DNA of 64,000 nucleotides from Cyprinodon diabolis (taxonomy: Eukaryota; Chordata; Actinopteri; Cyprinodontiformes; Cyprinodontidae), in assembly GCA_030533445.1 (NCBI GenBank), contig JARPUW010000258.1, positions 310,001-374,000 of the forward strand, read 5' to 3'. Each line of letters starts with the position of its first letter. The first letter of the stretch is position 1. The notes below the pieces were generated by a model. The model was not told the DNA's origin and did not search any database. It saw nothing but the letters and a program-made list of their open reading frames with translations. A program made the position numbers and the translations under genes. This document shows positions 1 through 9,754 of the stretch, piece by piece.

Positions 1-976
1 GAAAAAGAGTGATTTAACGATTGGAAAGTAATCAACTATCATTGACGGGTCTGAACATTTTCTATAAACACAACTCTGTTGGACTTTCAAAATAAGACTC
101 CAGCGACCCTACAAAATAAAAGCCTCTAGATTATACTAATGCATTAATTGATGCAAATGGCTCAACATTATGACCCAAACTCTTCCAGGTTGTTTTTATT
201 AGACTCTAGTGACCTTTTCAAAACACACCCCAGAGCAAATTTCACAATAAAAGTCTCCCATTTACTCTGTAATACAGCAACTATTCACCTAATAACATGG
301 AAAACCAGTGATTTAACATTTGGAAATGGATTCTATATCACTGCTGGGCGTGACCCATCTTTTGATGCACATTCATGATAGACTTTCAAAATAAGACTAC
401 AAGGACTCTACAGAATAAAAGCCTCTTCCTTATACACACTCATACATTCTGGCATATTGCTCATTGCCATTGGTGATTTCATCACTGCAATGGCTCTTAG
501 AAGTCGGGCGGAGCCCGCCAATGGTAACAGGCGGGCGGAGCCCGCCAAAGGTGATTACATCACTGCAATGGCTCTTAGCAGGCGGGCGGAGCCCGCCATT
601 GGTGATTTCATCACTGCAATGGCTCTTAGAAGGCGGGCAGAGCCCGCCATTGGTGATTTTTTTCTTCACTGAGATGGCTCCTAGCAGGCGGGCGAAGCCC
701 GCCAACTGGGCTTTACCCACTGTGTTTCAATATGGACAACCCATATTACCCTTGTGCATCATACGCTGTGCACGTCTATTTCCCAGATGTCAGCACAAGT
801 GGCACACAGCTCTCTTTGCCCATGAACTTGCCCTCTTTCCTTCCCTCAGCAGCCCTCAAAGGCGTAAGCAGTTGGTCTGGGGAGCCCCGACGTCACTTGA
901 CAGGGCCGTATTGGCCCGGTTCCCAAGACGGGCAGTAGGTGGCCCCCCTCAAAATTTCTTTAGAAATTTTCTAGTT

Positions 977-1042
977 GGGGGGCCACATGCCGAAGGCATG
1001 GCCCACCTACTACTATTGCACATATTTATTCCGCGTATTATT
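977..1042 (+). repeat. H66 hairpin repeat, 1 copy (unit 1)
   Basis: H66 starts GGGGGGCCACATGCC-gaa-GGCATGGCCCACCTAC, a hairpin with a perfect 6-bp inner stem (CATGCC/GGCATG). It continues 'tactattgcacatatt' and 'tattccgcgtattatt', 66 bp in all, then extra ATT triplets. Its first ten bases pair with GTGGCCCCCC at 939-948, and its CCACCTAC pairs with GTAGGTGG at 935-942. Confidence 0.9.
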
Positions 1043-1938
1043 ATTATTATAATTCTCCCGTATACCCAAAACTTCGGCGCGTAACTAGTCCCGCACGGTT
1101 TGGCGGATCGGGCCCAAAGTTGGCACACGCGTCGGGACCAATGGGGTTATGTGTGCTTGTATAAAACTTTCTCATTAGTCCGAAGGTTTGCGAATTATTA
1201 GCGAAAACGTCGCAAAAAAATCCCATAGGAAATGAATGGGGAGAGGAAAAAAAAAGCATAAAAAACAGCACTTCACTGTGTCGGCATACATTCACCTAGA
1301 AAAACAGTTTGAAGCTCAGTTTGTAGATAAATCCTTCGTCTATTTAAAACTGAAGACGGTATGTTGATAACTGCTACGGTTTTTGTATAATCAGACCTCA
1401 AGCGCCACAAAGTTTTAGCAAAATCCAGCCTGCTAGAGTGGAGCAACTGAAAAGCTAGAGTGTGAGGCAGGCGTTTTTTAAACACAAAAAAACATTTTAA
1501 ACTCGCCCTCACGGCCACATATTTATAGCTAGAGTCACCATTTTTGGTCAGTTTGTAGACTGAAATCTCTGGACCCACACAATATCTTCGGAATTACGGT
1601 AGGATTAATACTTTTCCTTAAAAACCCTCCAGACCGACCTAAAGTCGATGAAAATCAGAGCCGTTTTTCATTGGTTTTGGAGCAGAAGAGGGGAGAAAAA
1701 CGAATCCGACTATGTGTTTTAAACTCGTCATAAATATTTTTCTGAATGACACACATACACCAAAGTTGGCATAGTTGGAGTCGAAGGATGACTGACGCTC
1801 ACGGTGAAAAAATTTTTTGAATAACTCATACGGTTTTTGCTCAGCAGTCGTTTGTTCGGAGGACATTTTAAGCACCTGAAAGCTGAGTGACAGTGACCTG
1901 CTGCAGCTAGCTCAATTAGAAGCTTAGGTGTGATGAAA

Positions 1939-1970
1939 CGTTTTTTCTTTTTCTTTCTCTTCCCATTCAG
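1939..1970 (+). other. Splice-acceptor-like polypyrimidine tract and CAG (unit 1)
   Basis: A run of about 25 pyrimidines ('ttttttctttttctttctct', then 'tcccattcag') ends in AG at 1970, as in a strong 3' splice site. The same tract is in all full units, but in units 8, 11 and 19 the next base is G instead of T. There is no evidence that it is used. Confidence 0.3.
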
Positions 1971-2111
1971 TTTGTAGATGACCTACAGCCATGAAAGTTA
2001 CTCCAATTGAAGACAAGATATAGCTGTCGCTTAGATAAAAAGAATTTTTCAGATACCTTTTACGGTTTTTACTCAGCAGTCGTTTGTTCGGAGGGGTGCT
2101 TTAGCAGCTAA

Positions 2112-2120
2112 AAGGTGAGT
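2112..2120 (+). other. Splice-donor-like AAG|GTGAGT (unit 1)
   Basis: A near-consensus 5' splice site 144 bp after the acceptor-like tract. The 144-bp interval (1971-2114) has early stops in all three forward frames, so any exon would be non-coding. Confidence 0.3.
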
Positions 2121-3237
2121 GAGAGTGAGGTCCTGCAGTTCAAACAAAGGGAGGAGCAGGTGGGCCAACCATTTTGTTTGTGCTTCGTTTTGGGTTGTGA
2201 AAGACCTACAGACATGAAGGTTACCCCAGTCTGAGACAAAGGATAGATGTTGCTTTCACTGAAAGAATTTTTCAGATATCTTTTACGGTTTTTGCTCAGC
2301 AGTCGTTTGTTCGGAGGGTAAGCACCTGGAAGCTAGCTGACAGTTAGCTTCTGCAGCAGCCTGCTAGAGTGCAGCTGCTGAAATCTTAGTGTGAGGCGGC
2401 CATTTTTTAAGATCAAACATCTTATTCTCGCCCTCACGGCCACATATTTGGAGCTACAGTCACCATTTTTGGTCAGTTTGTAGACTGAAACCTCTGGACT
2501 CACACAATGTCTTCGGAATTACGGTAGGATTAATACTTTGCCTTAAAAACCCTCCAGACCAACCTAAAGTGGATGAGAGTTTCAGCCTTTCTCCATTCTT
2601 TTTGAGCTGAAGATGGGAGAAAAACGAATCAGACTATGTGTTTTCAACTCGTCATAAATATTTTTCTGAATGACACACATACACCAAAGTTGGTATAGTT
2701 GGAGTCGAAGGATTGCTGATGCTCATGGTGAAAATGTTTTTTGAATAACTCATACGGTTTTTGATCAGTAGTCGTTTGTTCGGTGCCGTTCTTCCCATAC
2801 AAAAAAGCCTGGGAAGAAGAAACCAATAGTGAGTGCAGCTGTTGTCTGTGTCAGTGAGAGGCTCGTTAAGCGTTGTCAAGGTTACCAAGCTTCAAACAGA
2901 TTTTACCTCTGCTGTTTTAAACAGCACATATTAATCTAATGGAGGGTGAAAGGACTGATTTAACATTGGGAAATGGATACTATATGACTGCTGTACATGA
3001 CACTTCCCTTGCCACTCAGCACTGATAGACTTTCAAAATAAGACTCCAGGGACCCTACAAAATAAAAGCCTCTATATTTTTTACATATATTTATTGCTCT
3101 ATATGGCTCAACATTATGACCCAAACTCAACCCCGTTTTAGAGAATAGACTCTAGGAGACTGTTTAAAACACACCCTATAGCAAATTTCAAAATAAAAGC
3201 CTCCCATTTCCGCTTCATCTACTGCCCTAATAACATG

Positions 3238-3705
3238 GAAAAAGAGTGATTTAACGATTGGAAAGTAATCAACTATCATTGACGGGTCTGAACATTTTCT
3301 ATAAACACAACTCTGTTGGACTTTCAAAATAAGACTCCAGGGACCCTACAAAATAAAAGCCTCTAGATTATAGTAATGCATTAATTGATGCAAATGGCTC
3401 AACATTATGACCCAAACTCTTCCAGGTTGTTTTTATTAGACTCTAGTGACCTTTTCAAAACACACCCCAGAGCAAATTTCACAATAAAAGTCTCCCATTT
3501 ACTCTGTAATACAGCAACTATTCACCTAATAACATGGAAAACCAGTGATTTAACATTTGGAAATGGATTCTATATCACTGCTGGGCGTGACCCATCTTTT
3601 GATGCACATTCATGATAGACTTTCAAAATAAGACTACAAGGACTCTACAGAATAAAAGCCTCTTCCTTATACACACTCATACATTCTGGCATATTGCTCA
3701 TTGCC
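3238..3705 (+). repeat. Block A, second part: ~295-bp AT-rich sub-repeats (reference unit)
   Basis: Block A continues the sub-repeat that starts at 2950 in the previous unit. The phrase 'gatttaac' recurs at 2957, 3248 and 3547, spacings of 291 and 299 bp. Within this, AATAAA occurs near 3061, 3192, 3352, 3483 and 3651, alternating about 131 and 160-168 bp apart, so each ~295-bp repeat is itself a diverged dimer. A short open frame (3385-3615) repeats in most units, but its conservation does not exceed that of its surroundings. Confidence 0.8.
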
Positions 3706-3940
3706 ATTGGTGATTTCATCACTGCAATGGCTCTTAGAAGGCGGGCGGAGCCCGCCAATGGTAACAGGCGGGCGGAGCCCGCCAAAGGTGATTACATCAC
3801 TGCAATGGCTCTTAGCAGGCGGGCGGAGCCCGCCATTGGTGATTTCATCACTGCAATGGCTCTTAGAAGGCGGGCAGAGCCCGCCATTGGTGATTTTTTT
3901 CTTCACTGAGATGGCTCCTAGCAGGCGGGCGAAGCCCGCC
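3706..3940 (+). repeat. Block B: 51-bp GC-palindrome minisatellite (reference unit)
   Basis: The repeat is 'attggtgatttcatcac' followed by 'tgcaatggctcttagaa' and the 17-bp palindrome GGCGGGC-GGA-GCCCGCC. The regular period is 51 bp, clearest in unit 3, where the palindromes start at 6908, 6959 and 7010. In the common form the second palindrome follows the first after a shortened spacer ('aatggtaaca'). The spacer also has a short inverted repeat (GTGAT...ATCAC). Loop triplets differ: GGA, AGA and GAA here, AAT in unit 5, AGT in units 9 and 12. Confidence 0.9.
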
Positions 3941-3965
3941 AACTGGGCTTTACCCACTGTGTTTC

Positions 3966-3984
3966 AATATGGACAACCCATATT
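3966..3984. repeat. Inverted repeat AATATGG-acaac-CCATATT
   Basis: Perfect 7-bp arms with a 5-nt loop at the start of block C. It is present in every unit examined, so it is part of the monomer rather than an insertion. Confidence 0.7.
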
Positions 3985-4187
3985 ACCCTTGTGCATCATA
4001 CTCTGTGCACGTCTATTTCCCAGATTTCAGCACAAGTGGCACACAGCTCTCTTTGCCCATGAACTTGCCCTCTTTCCTTCCCTCAGCAGCCCTCAAAGGC
4101 GTAAGCAGTTGGTCTGGGGAGCCCCGACGTCACTTGCCAGGGCCGTATTGGCCCGGTTCCCCAGACGGGCAGTAGGTGGCCCCCCTC

Positions 4188-4207
4188 AAAATTTCTTTAG
4201 AAATTTT
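4188..4207. repeat. Inverted repeat AAAATTTC-ttta-GAAATTTT
   Basis: Perfect 8-bp AT arms around a 4-nt loop. It separates the GC-rich left arm (4172-4185) from the H66 site, so it would form the tip of a larger hairpin when an H66 copy is present. Confidence 0.75.
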
Positions 4208-4466
4208 CTAGTTATTATAATTCTCCCGTATACCCAAAACTTCGGCGCGTAACTAGTCCCGCACGGTTTGGCGGATCGGGCCCAAAGTTGGCACACGCGT
4301 CGGGACCAATGGGGTGATGTGTGCTTGTATAAAACTTTCTCATTAGTCCGAAGGTTTGCGAATTATTAGCGAAAACGTCGCAAAAAAATCCCATAGGAAA
4401 TGAATGGGGAGAGGGAAAAAAAAGCATAAAAAACAGCACTTCACTGTGTCGCCATACATTCACCTA

Positions 4467-6100
4467 GAAAAACAGTTTGAAGCTCAGTTTGTAGATAAAT
4501 CCTTCGTCTATTTAAAACTGAAGACGGTATGTTGATAACTGCTACGGTTTTTGTATAATCAGACCTCAAGCGCCACAAAGTTTTAGCAAAATCCAGCCTG
4601 CTAGAGTGGAGCAACTGAAAAGCTAGAGTGTGAGGCAGGCGTTTTTTAAACACAAAAAAACATTTTAAACTCGCCCTCACGGCCACATATTTATAGCTAG
4701 AGTCACCATTTTTGGTCAGTTTGTAGACTGAAATCTCTGGACCCACACGATATCTTCGGAATTACGGTAGGATTAATACTTTTCCTTAAAAACCCTCCAG
4801 ACCGACCTAAAGTCGATGAAAATCAGAGCCGTTTTTCATTGGTTTTGGAGCAGAACAGGGGAGAAAAACGAATCCGACTATGTGTTTTAAACTCGTCATA
4901 AATATTTTTCTGAATGACACACATACACCAAAGTTGGCATAGTTGGAGTCGAAGGATGACTGACGCTCACGGTGAAAAAATTTTTTGAATAACTCATACG
5001 GTTTTTGCTCAGCAGTCGTTTGTTCGGAGGACATTTTAAGCACCTGAAAGCTGAGTGACAGTGACCTGCTGCAGCTAGCTCAATTAGAAGCTTAGGTGTG
5101 ATGAAACGTTTTTTCTTTTTCTTTCTCTTCCCATTCAGTTTGTAGATGACCTACAGCCATGAAAGTTACTCCAATTGAAGACAAGATATAGCTGTCGCTT
5201 AGATAAAAAGAATTTTTCAGACACCTTTTACGGTTTTTACTCAGCAGTCGTTTGTTCGGAGGGGTGCTTTAGCAGCTAAAAGGTGAGTGAGAGTGAGGTC
5301 CTGCAGTTCAAACAAAGGGAGGAGCAGGTGGGCCAACCATTTTGTTTGTGCTTCGTTTTGGGTTGTGAAAGACCTACAGACATGAAGGTTACCCCAGTCT
5401 GAGACAAAGGATAGATGTTGCTTTCACTGAAAGAATTTTTCAGATATCTTTTACGGTTTTTGCTCAGCAGTCGTTTGTTCGGAGGGTAAGCACCTGGAAG
5501 CTAGCTGACAGTTAGCTTCTGCAGCAGCCTGCTAGAGTGCAGCTGCTGAAATCTTAGTGTGAGGCGGCCATTTTTTTAAGATCAAACATCTTATTCTCGC
5601 CCTCACGGCCACATATTTGGAGCTACAGTCACCATTTTTGGTCAGTTTGTAGACTGAAACCTCTGGACTCACACAATGTCTTCGGAATTACGGTAGGATT
5701 AATACTTTTCCTTAAAAACCCTCCAGACCAACCTAAAGTCGATGAGTTTCAGCCTTTCTCCATTCTTTTTGAGCTGAAGATGGGAGAGAAACGAATCAGA
5801 CTATGTGTTTTCAAGTCGTCATAAATATTGTTCTGAATGACACACATACACCAAAGTTGGTATACTTGGAGTCGAAGGATTGCTGATGCTCATGGTGAAA
5901 ATGTTTTTTGAATAACTCATACGGTTTTTGATCAGTAGTCGTTTGTTTTCGTTGCCGTTCTTCCCATACAAAAAAGCCTGGGAAGAAGAAACCAATAGTG
6001 AGTGCAGCTGTTGTCTGTGTCAGTGAGAGGCTCGTTAAGCGTTGTCAAGGTTACCAAGCTTCAAACAGATTTTACCTCTGCTGTTTTAAACAGCACATAT
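4467..6100 (+). repeat. Block D: degenerate ~230-bp sub-repeats (reference unit)
   Basis: The core 'acggttttt' or 'acggtagg' recurs about every 220-236 bp; in unit 1 the cores are at 1377, 1598, 1831, 2063, 2286, 2522 and 2755. Several copies continue into 'cagcagtcgtttgttcgga'. A larger internal duplication of about 430 bp, from 'cagcctgctagagtg' through 'gtcgtttgttcgg', occurs twice roughly 930 bp apart (unit 1: about 1424-1860 and 2360-2785). Minus-strand open frames here recur unit by unit, but they overlap one another in different frames and resemble no protein family I know. Confidence 0.8.
5958..5987. repeat. Inverted repeat TTCTTCCCA / TGGGAAGAA
   Basis: Perfect 9-bp arms with a 12-nt A-rich loop, near the end of block D. 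It is conserved across units. No T-tract or other terminator-like context follows. Confidence 0.6.
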
Positions 6101-6406
6101 TAATCTAATGGAGGGTGAAAGGACTGATTTAACATTGGGAAATGGATACTATATGACTGCTGTCCATGACACTTCCCTTGCCACTCAGCACTGATAGACT
6201 TTCAAAATAAGACTCCAGGGACCCTACAAAATAAAAGCCTCTATATTTTTTACATATATTTATTGCCCTATATGGCTCAATATTATGACCCAAACTCAAC
6301 CCCGTTTTAGAGAATAGACTCTAGGAGACTGTTTAAAACACACCCTATAGCAAATTTCAAAATAAAAGCCTCCCATTTCCGCTTCATCTACTGCCCTAAT
6401 AACATG
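6101..6406 (+). repeat. Block A, first part (reference unit)
   Basis: This is the first ~295-bp AT-rich sub-repeat. It starts after the near-palindrome CTGTTTTAAACAG (about 6081) and runs into the next unit's 'gaaaaagagtgattt'. Confidence 0.7.
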
Positions 6407-9400
6407 GAAAAAGAGTGATTTAACGATTGGAAAGTAATCAACTATCATTGACGGGTCTGAACATTTTCTATAAACACAACTCTGTTGGACTTTCAAAATA
6501 AGACTCCAGCGACCCTACAAAATAAAAGCCTCTAGATTATACTAATGCATTAATTGATGCAAATGGCTCAACATTATGACCCAAACTCTTCCAGGTTGTT
6601 TTTATTAGACTCTAGTGACCTTTTCAAAACACACCCAGAGCAAATTTCACAATAAAAGTCTCCCATTTACTCTGTAATACAGCAACTATTCACCTAATAA
6701 CATGGAAAACCAGTGATTTAACATTTGGAAATTGATTCTATATAACTGCTGGGCATGACCCATCTTTAGATGCACTTCCATGATAGACTTTCAAAATAAG
6801 ACTCCAGGGACTCTACAGAATAAAAGCCTCTTCCTTATACACACTCATACATTCTGGCATATTGCTCATTGCCATTTGTAATTTCATCACTGCAATGGCT
6901 CTTAGAAGGCGGGCGGAGCCCGCCATTGGTGATTTCATCACTGCAATGGCTCTTAGAAGGCGGGCGGAGCCCGCCATTGGTGATTTCATCACTGCAATGG
7001 CTCTTAGCAGGCGGGCAGAGCCCGCCATTGGTGATTTTTTTCATCGCTGCAAGGGCTCCTAGCAGGCGGGCGGAGCCCACCAACTGAGCTTTACCCACTG
7101 CGGTTCAATATGGACAACCCATATTACCCTTTTGCATCATACGCTGTGCACGTCTATTTCCCAGATTTCAGCACAAGTGGCACACAGCTCTCTTTGCCCA
7201 TGACCTAGCCCTCTTTCCTTCCCTCAGCAGCCCTCAAAGGCGTAAGCAGTTGGTCTGGGGAGCCCCGACATCACTTGCCAGGGCCGTATTGGCCCTGTTC
7301 CCCAGACGGGCAGTAGGTGGCCCCCCTCAAAATTTCTTTAGAAATTTTCTAGTTGGGGGGCCACATGCCGAAGGCATGGCCCACCTACTACTATTGCACA
7401 TATTTATTCCGCGTATTATTGGGGGGCCACATGCCGAAGGCATGGCCCACCTACTACTATTGCACATATTTATTCCGCGTATTATTATTGGGGGGCCACA
7501 TGCCGAAGGCATGGCCCACCTACTACTATTGCACATATTTATTCCGCGTATTATTATTATTATTATAATTCTCCCGTATACCCAAAACTTCGGCACCTAA
7601 CTAGTCCCGCACGGTTTGGCGGATCGGGCCCAAAGTTGGCACACGCGTCGGGACCAATGGGGTGATGTGTGCTTGTATAAAACTTTCTCATTAGTCCGAA
7701 GGTTTGCGAATTATTAGCGAAAACGTCGCAAAAAAATCCCATAGGAAATGAATGGGGAGAGGAAAAAAAAAGCATAAAAAACAGCACTTCACTGTGTCGG
7801 CATACATTCACCTAGAAAAACAGTTTGAAGCTCAGTTTGTAGATAAATCCTTCGTCTATTTAAAACTGAAGACGGTATGTTGATAACTGCTACGGTTTTT
7901 GTATAATCAGACCTCAAGCGCCACAAAGTTTTAGCAAAATCCAGCCTGCTAGAGTGGAGCAACTGAAAAGCTAGAGTGTGAGGCAGGCGTTTTTTAAACA
8001 CAAAAAAACATTTTAAACTCGCCCTCACGGCCACATATTTATAGCTAGAGTCACCATTTTTGGTCAGTTTGTAGACTGAAATCTCTGGACCCACACAATA
8101 TCTTCGGAATTACGGTAGGATTAATACTTTTCCTTAAAAACCCTCCAGACCGACCTAAAGTCGATGAAAATCAGAGCCGTTTTTCATTGGTTTTGGAGCA
8201 GAAGAGGGGAGAAAAACGAATCAGACTATGTGTTTTAAACTCGTCATAAATATTTTTCTGAATGACACACATACACCAAAGTTGGCATAGTTGGAGTCGA
8301 AGGATGACTGACGCTCACGGTGAAAAAATTTTTTGAATAACTCATACGGTTTTTGCTCAGCAGTCGTTTGTTCGGAGGACATTTTAAGCACCTGAAAGCT
8401 GAGTGACAGTGACCTGCTGCAGCTAGCTCAATTAGAAGCTTAGGTGTGATGAAACGTTTTTTCTTTTTCTTTCTCTTCCCATTCAGTTTGTAGATGACCT
8501 ACAGCCATGAAAGTTACTCCAATCGAAGACAAGATATAGCTGTCGCTTAGATAAAAAGAATTTTTCAGATACCTTTTACGGTTTTTACTCAGCAGTCGTT
8601 TGTTCGGAGGGGTGCTTTAGCAGCTAAAAGGTGAGTGAGAGTGAGGTCCTGCAGTTAAAAGAAAGGGAGGAGCAGGTGGGCCAACCATTTTGTTTGTGCT
8701 TCGTTTTGGGTTGTGAAAGACCTACAGACATGAAGGTTACCCCAGTCTGAGACAAAGGATAGATGTTGCTTTCACTGAAAGAATTTTTCAGATATCTTTT
8801 ACGGTTTTTGCTCAGCAGTCGTTTGTTCGGAGGGTAAGCACCTGGAAGCTAGCTGACAGTTAGCTTCTGCAGCAGCCTGCTAGAGTGCAGCTGCTGAAAT
8901 CTTAGTGTGAGGCGGCCATTTTTTTCAGATCAAACATCTTATTCTCGCCCTCACGGCCACATATTTGGAGCTACAGTCACCATTTTTGGTCAGTTTGTAG
9001 ACTGAAACCTCTGGACTCACACAATGTCTTCGGAATTACGGTAGGATTAATACTTTTCCTTAAAAACCCTCCAGACCAACCTAAAGTCGATGAGAGTTTC
9101 AGCCTTTCTCTATTCTTTTTGAGCTGAAGATGGGAGAGAAACGAATCAGACTATGTGTTTTCAACTCGTCATAAATATTTTTCTGAATGACACACATACA
9201 CCAAAGTTGGTATAGTGTGAGTCGAAGGATTGCTGATGCTCATGGTGAAAATGTTTTTTGAATAACTCATACGGTTTTTGATCAGTAGTCGTTTGTTCGG
9301 TGCCGTTCTTCCCATACAAAAAAGCCTGGGAAGAAGAAACCAATAGTGAGTGCAGCTGTTGTCTGTGTCAGTGAGAGGCTCGTTAAGCGTTGTCAAGGTT

Positions 9401-9754
9401 ACCAAGCTTCAAACAGATTTTACCTCTGCTGTTTTAAACAGCACATATTAATCTAATGGAGGGTGAAAGGACTGATTTAACATTGGGAAATGGATACTAT
9501 ATGACTGCTGTACATGACACTTCCCTTGCCACTCAGCACTGATAGACTTTCAAAATAAGACTCCAGGGACCCTACAAAATAAAAGCCTCTATATTTTTTA
9601 CATATATTTATTGCTCTATATGGCTCAACATTATGACCCAAACTCAACCCCGTTTTAGAGAATAGACTCTAGGAGACTGTTTAAAACACACCCTATAGCA
9701 AATTTCAAAATAAAAGCCTCCCATTTCCGCTTCATCTACTGCCCTAATAACATG
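6407..9754 (+). repeat. Satellite unit 3 (3348 bp)
   Basis: Block B is the regular 51-bp form with four palindromes (6874-7081). It starts with 'atttgtaatttc', and the last right arm is changed to GCCCACC. Three H66 copies follow (7355-7555). Confidence 0.9.
7355..7555 (+). repeat. H66 array, 3 copies (unit 3)
   Basis: Copies start at 7355, 7421 and 7490, so the periods are 66 and 69 bp. They differ only by an ATT triplet. A longer ATT run follows the last copy. Confidence 0.93.

Larger units (their letters stand above)
1..3237 (+). repeat. Satellite unit 1 (3237 bp)
   Basis: Contains five GC palindromes (469-703), the first with a damaged left arm (GTCGGGC), and one H66 copy at 977. It shares the 'cagatgtcagcac' variant (about 787) with unit 6. 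The late D block has the 'gatgagagtttcag' and 'ttcggtgccg' form. Confidence 0.9.
3941..4466 (+). repeat. Block C: hairpin-rich, partly CpG-rich segment with the H66 site (reference unit)
   Basis: Inverted repeats follow one another closely. AATATGG/CCATATT is at 3966-3984. GTAGGTGGCCCCCC at 4172-4185 is the left arm of the H66 hairpin. AAAATTTC-ttta-GAAATTTT is at 4188-4207. The H66 site follows at 4213, empty here. Next comes a CpG-rich stretch of about 75 bp ('cttcggcgcgtaact' to 'cgcgtcgggacc'). A TATAAAAC about 85 bp beyond the H66 site could be a TATA box, but nothing else supports a promoter. A 'cattcatttcctatggga'-like phrase, seen here on the minus strand, is of a kind frequent in fish repeats. 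Confidence 0.75.
3238..6406 (+). repeat. Satellite unit 2 (3169 bp), reference unit without H66
   Basis: Five GC palindromes lie at 3706-3940 and there is no H66 copy; the site reads 'ctagttattataattc' at about 4209. The late D block is the short form ('gatgagtttcag', 'gttttcgttgcc'). The unit is nearly identical to unit 16, with all landmarks offset by 45,034 bp. Confidence 0.9.

Noticed and set aside
464..1084. A 206-codon frame across the palindromes and H66
   Set aside because: The product is low-complexity translation of the 51-bp and 66-bp repeats. Its length simply follows repeat copy number and it lacks a recognisable domain.
1160..1167. TATAAAAC as a satellite promoter
   Set aside because: A single AT-rich motif without initiator, downstream gene or other core elements is not enough to call a promoter.
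3127..3327. A 66-codon minus-strand frame that recurs in nearly every unit, and similar recurring frames of 60-101 codons in block D
   Set aside because: They repeat because the unit repeats. They overlap in different frames, resemble no known family, and their neighbours without frames are equally conserved. One copy (unit 4) is already broken.
3966..4340. Possible structured RNA gene (snRNA, tRNA, ribozyme) in block C
   Set aside because: I saw no tRNA A/B boxes with cloverleaf, no hammerhead core and no snRNA motifs. The hairpins alone do not identify an RNA family.
6874..7081. Regular palindromic repeats resembling a CRISPR array
   Set aside because: The 'spacers' are themselves repeated and nearly identical, there are no cas genes, and the context is eukaryotic.
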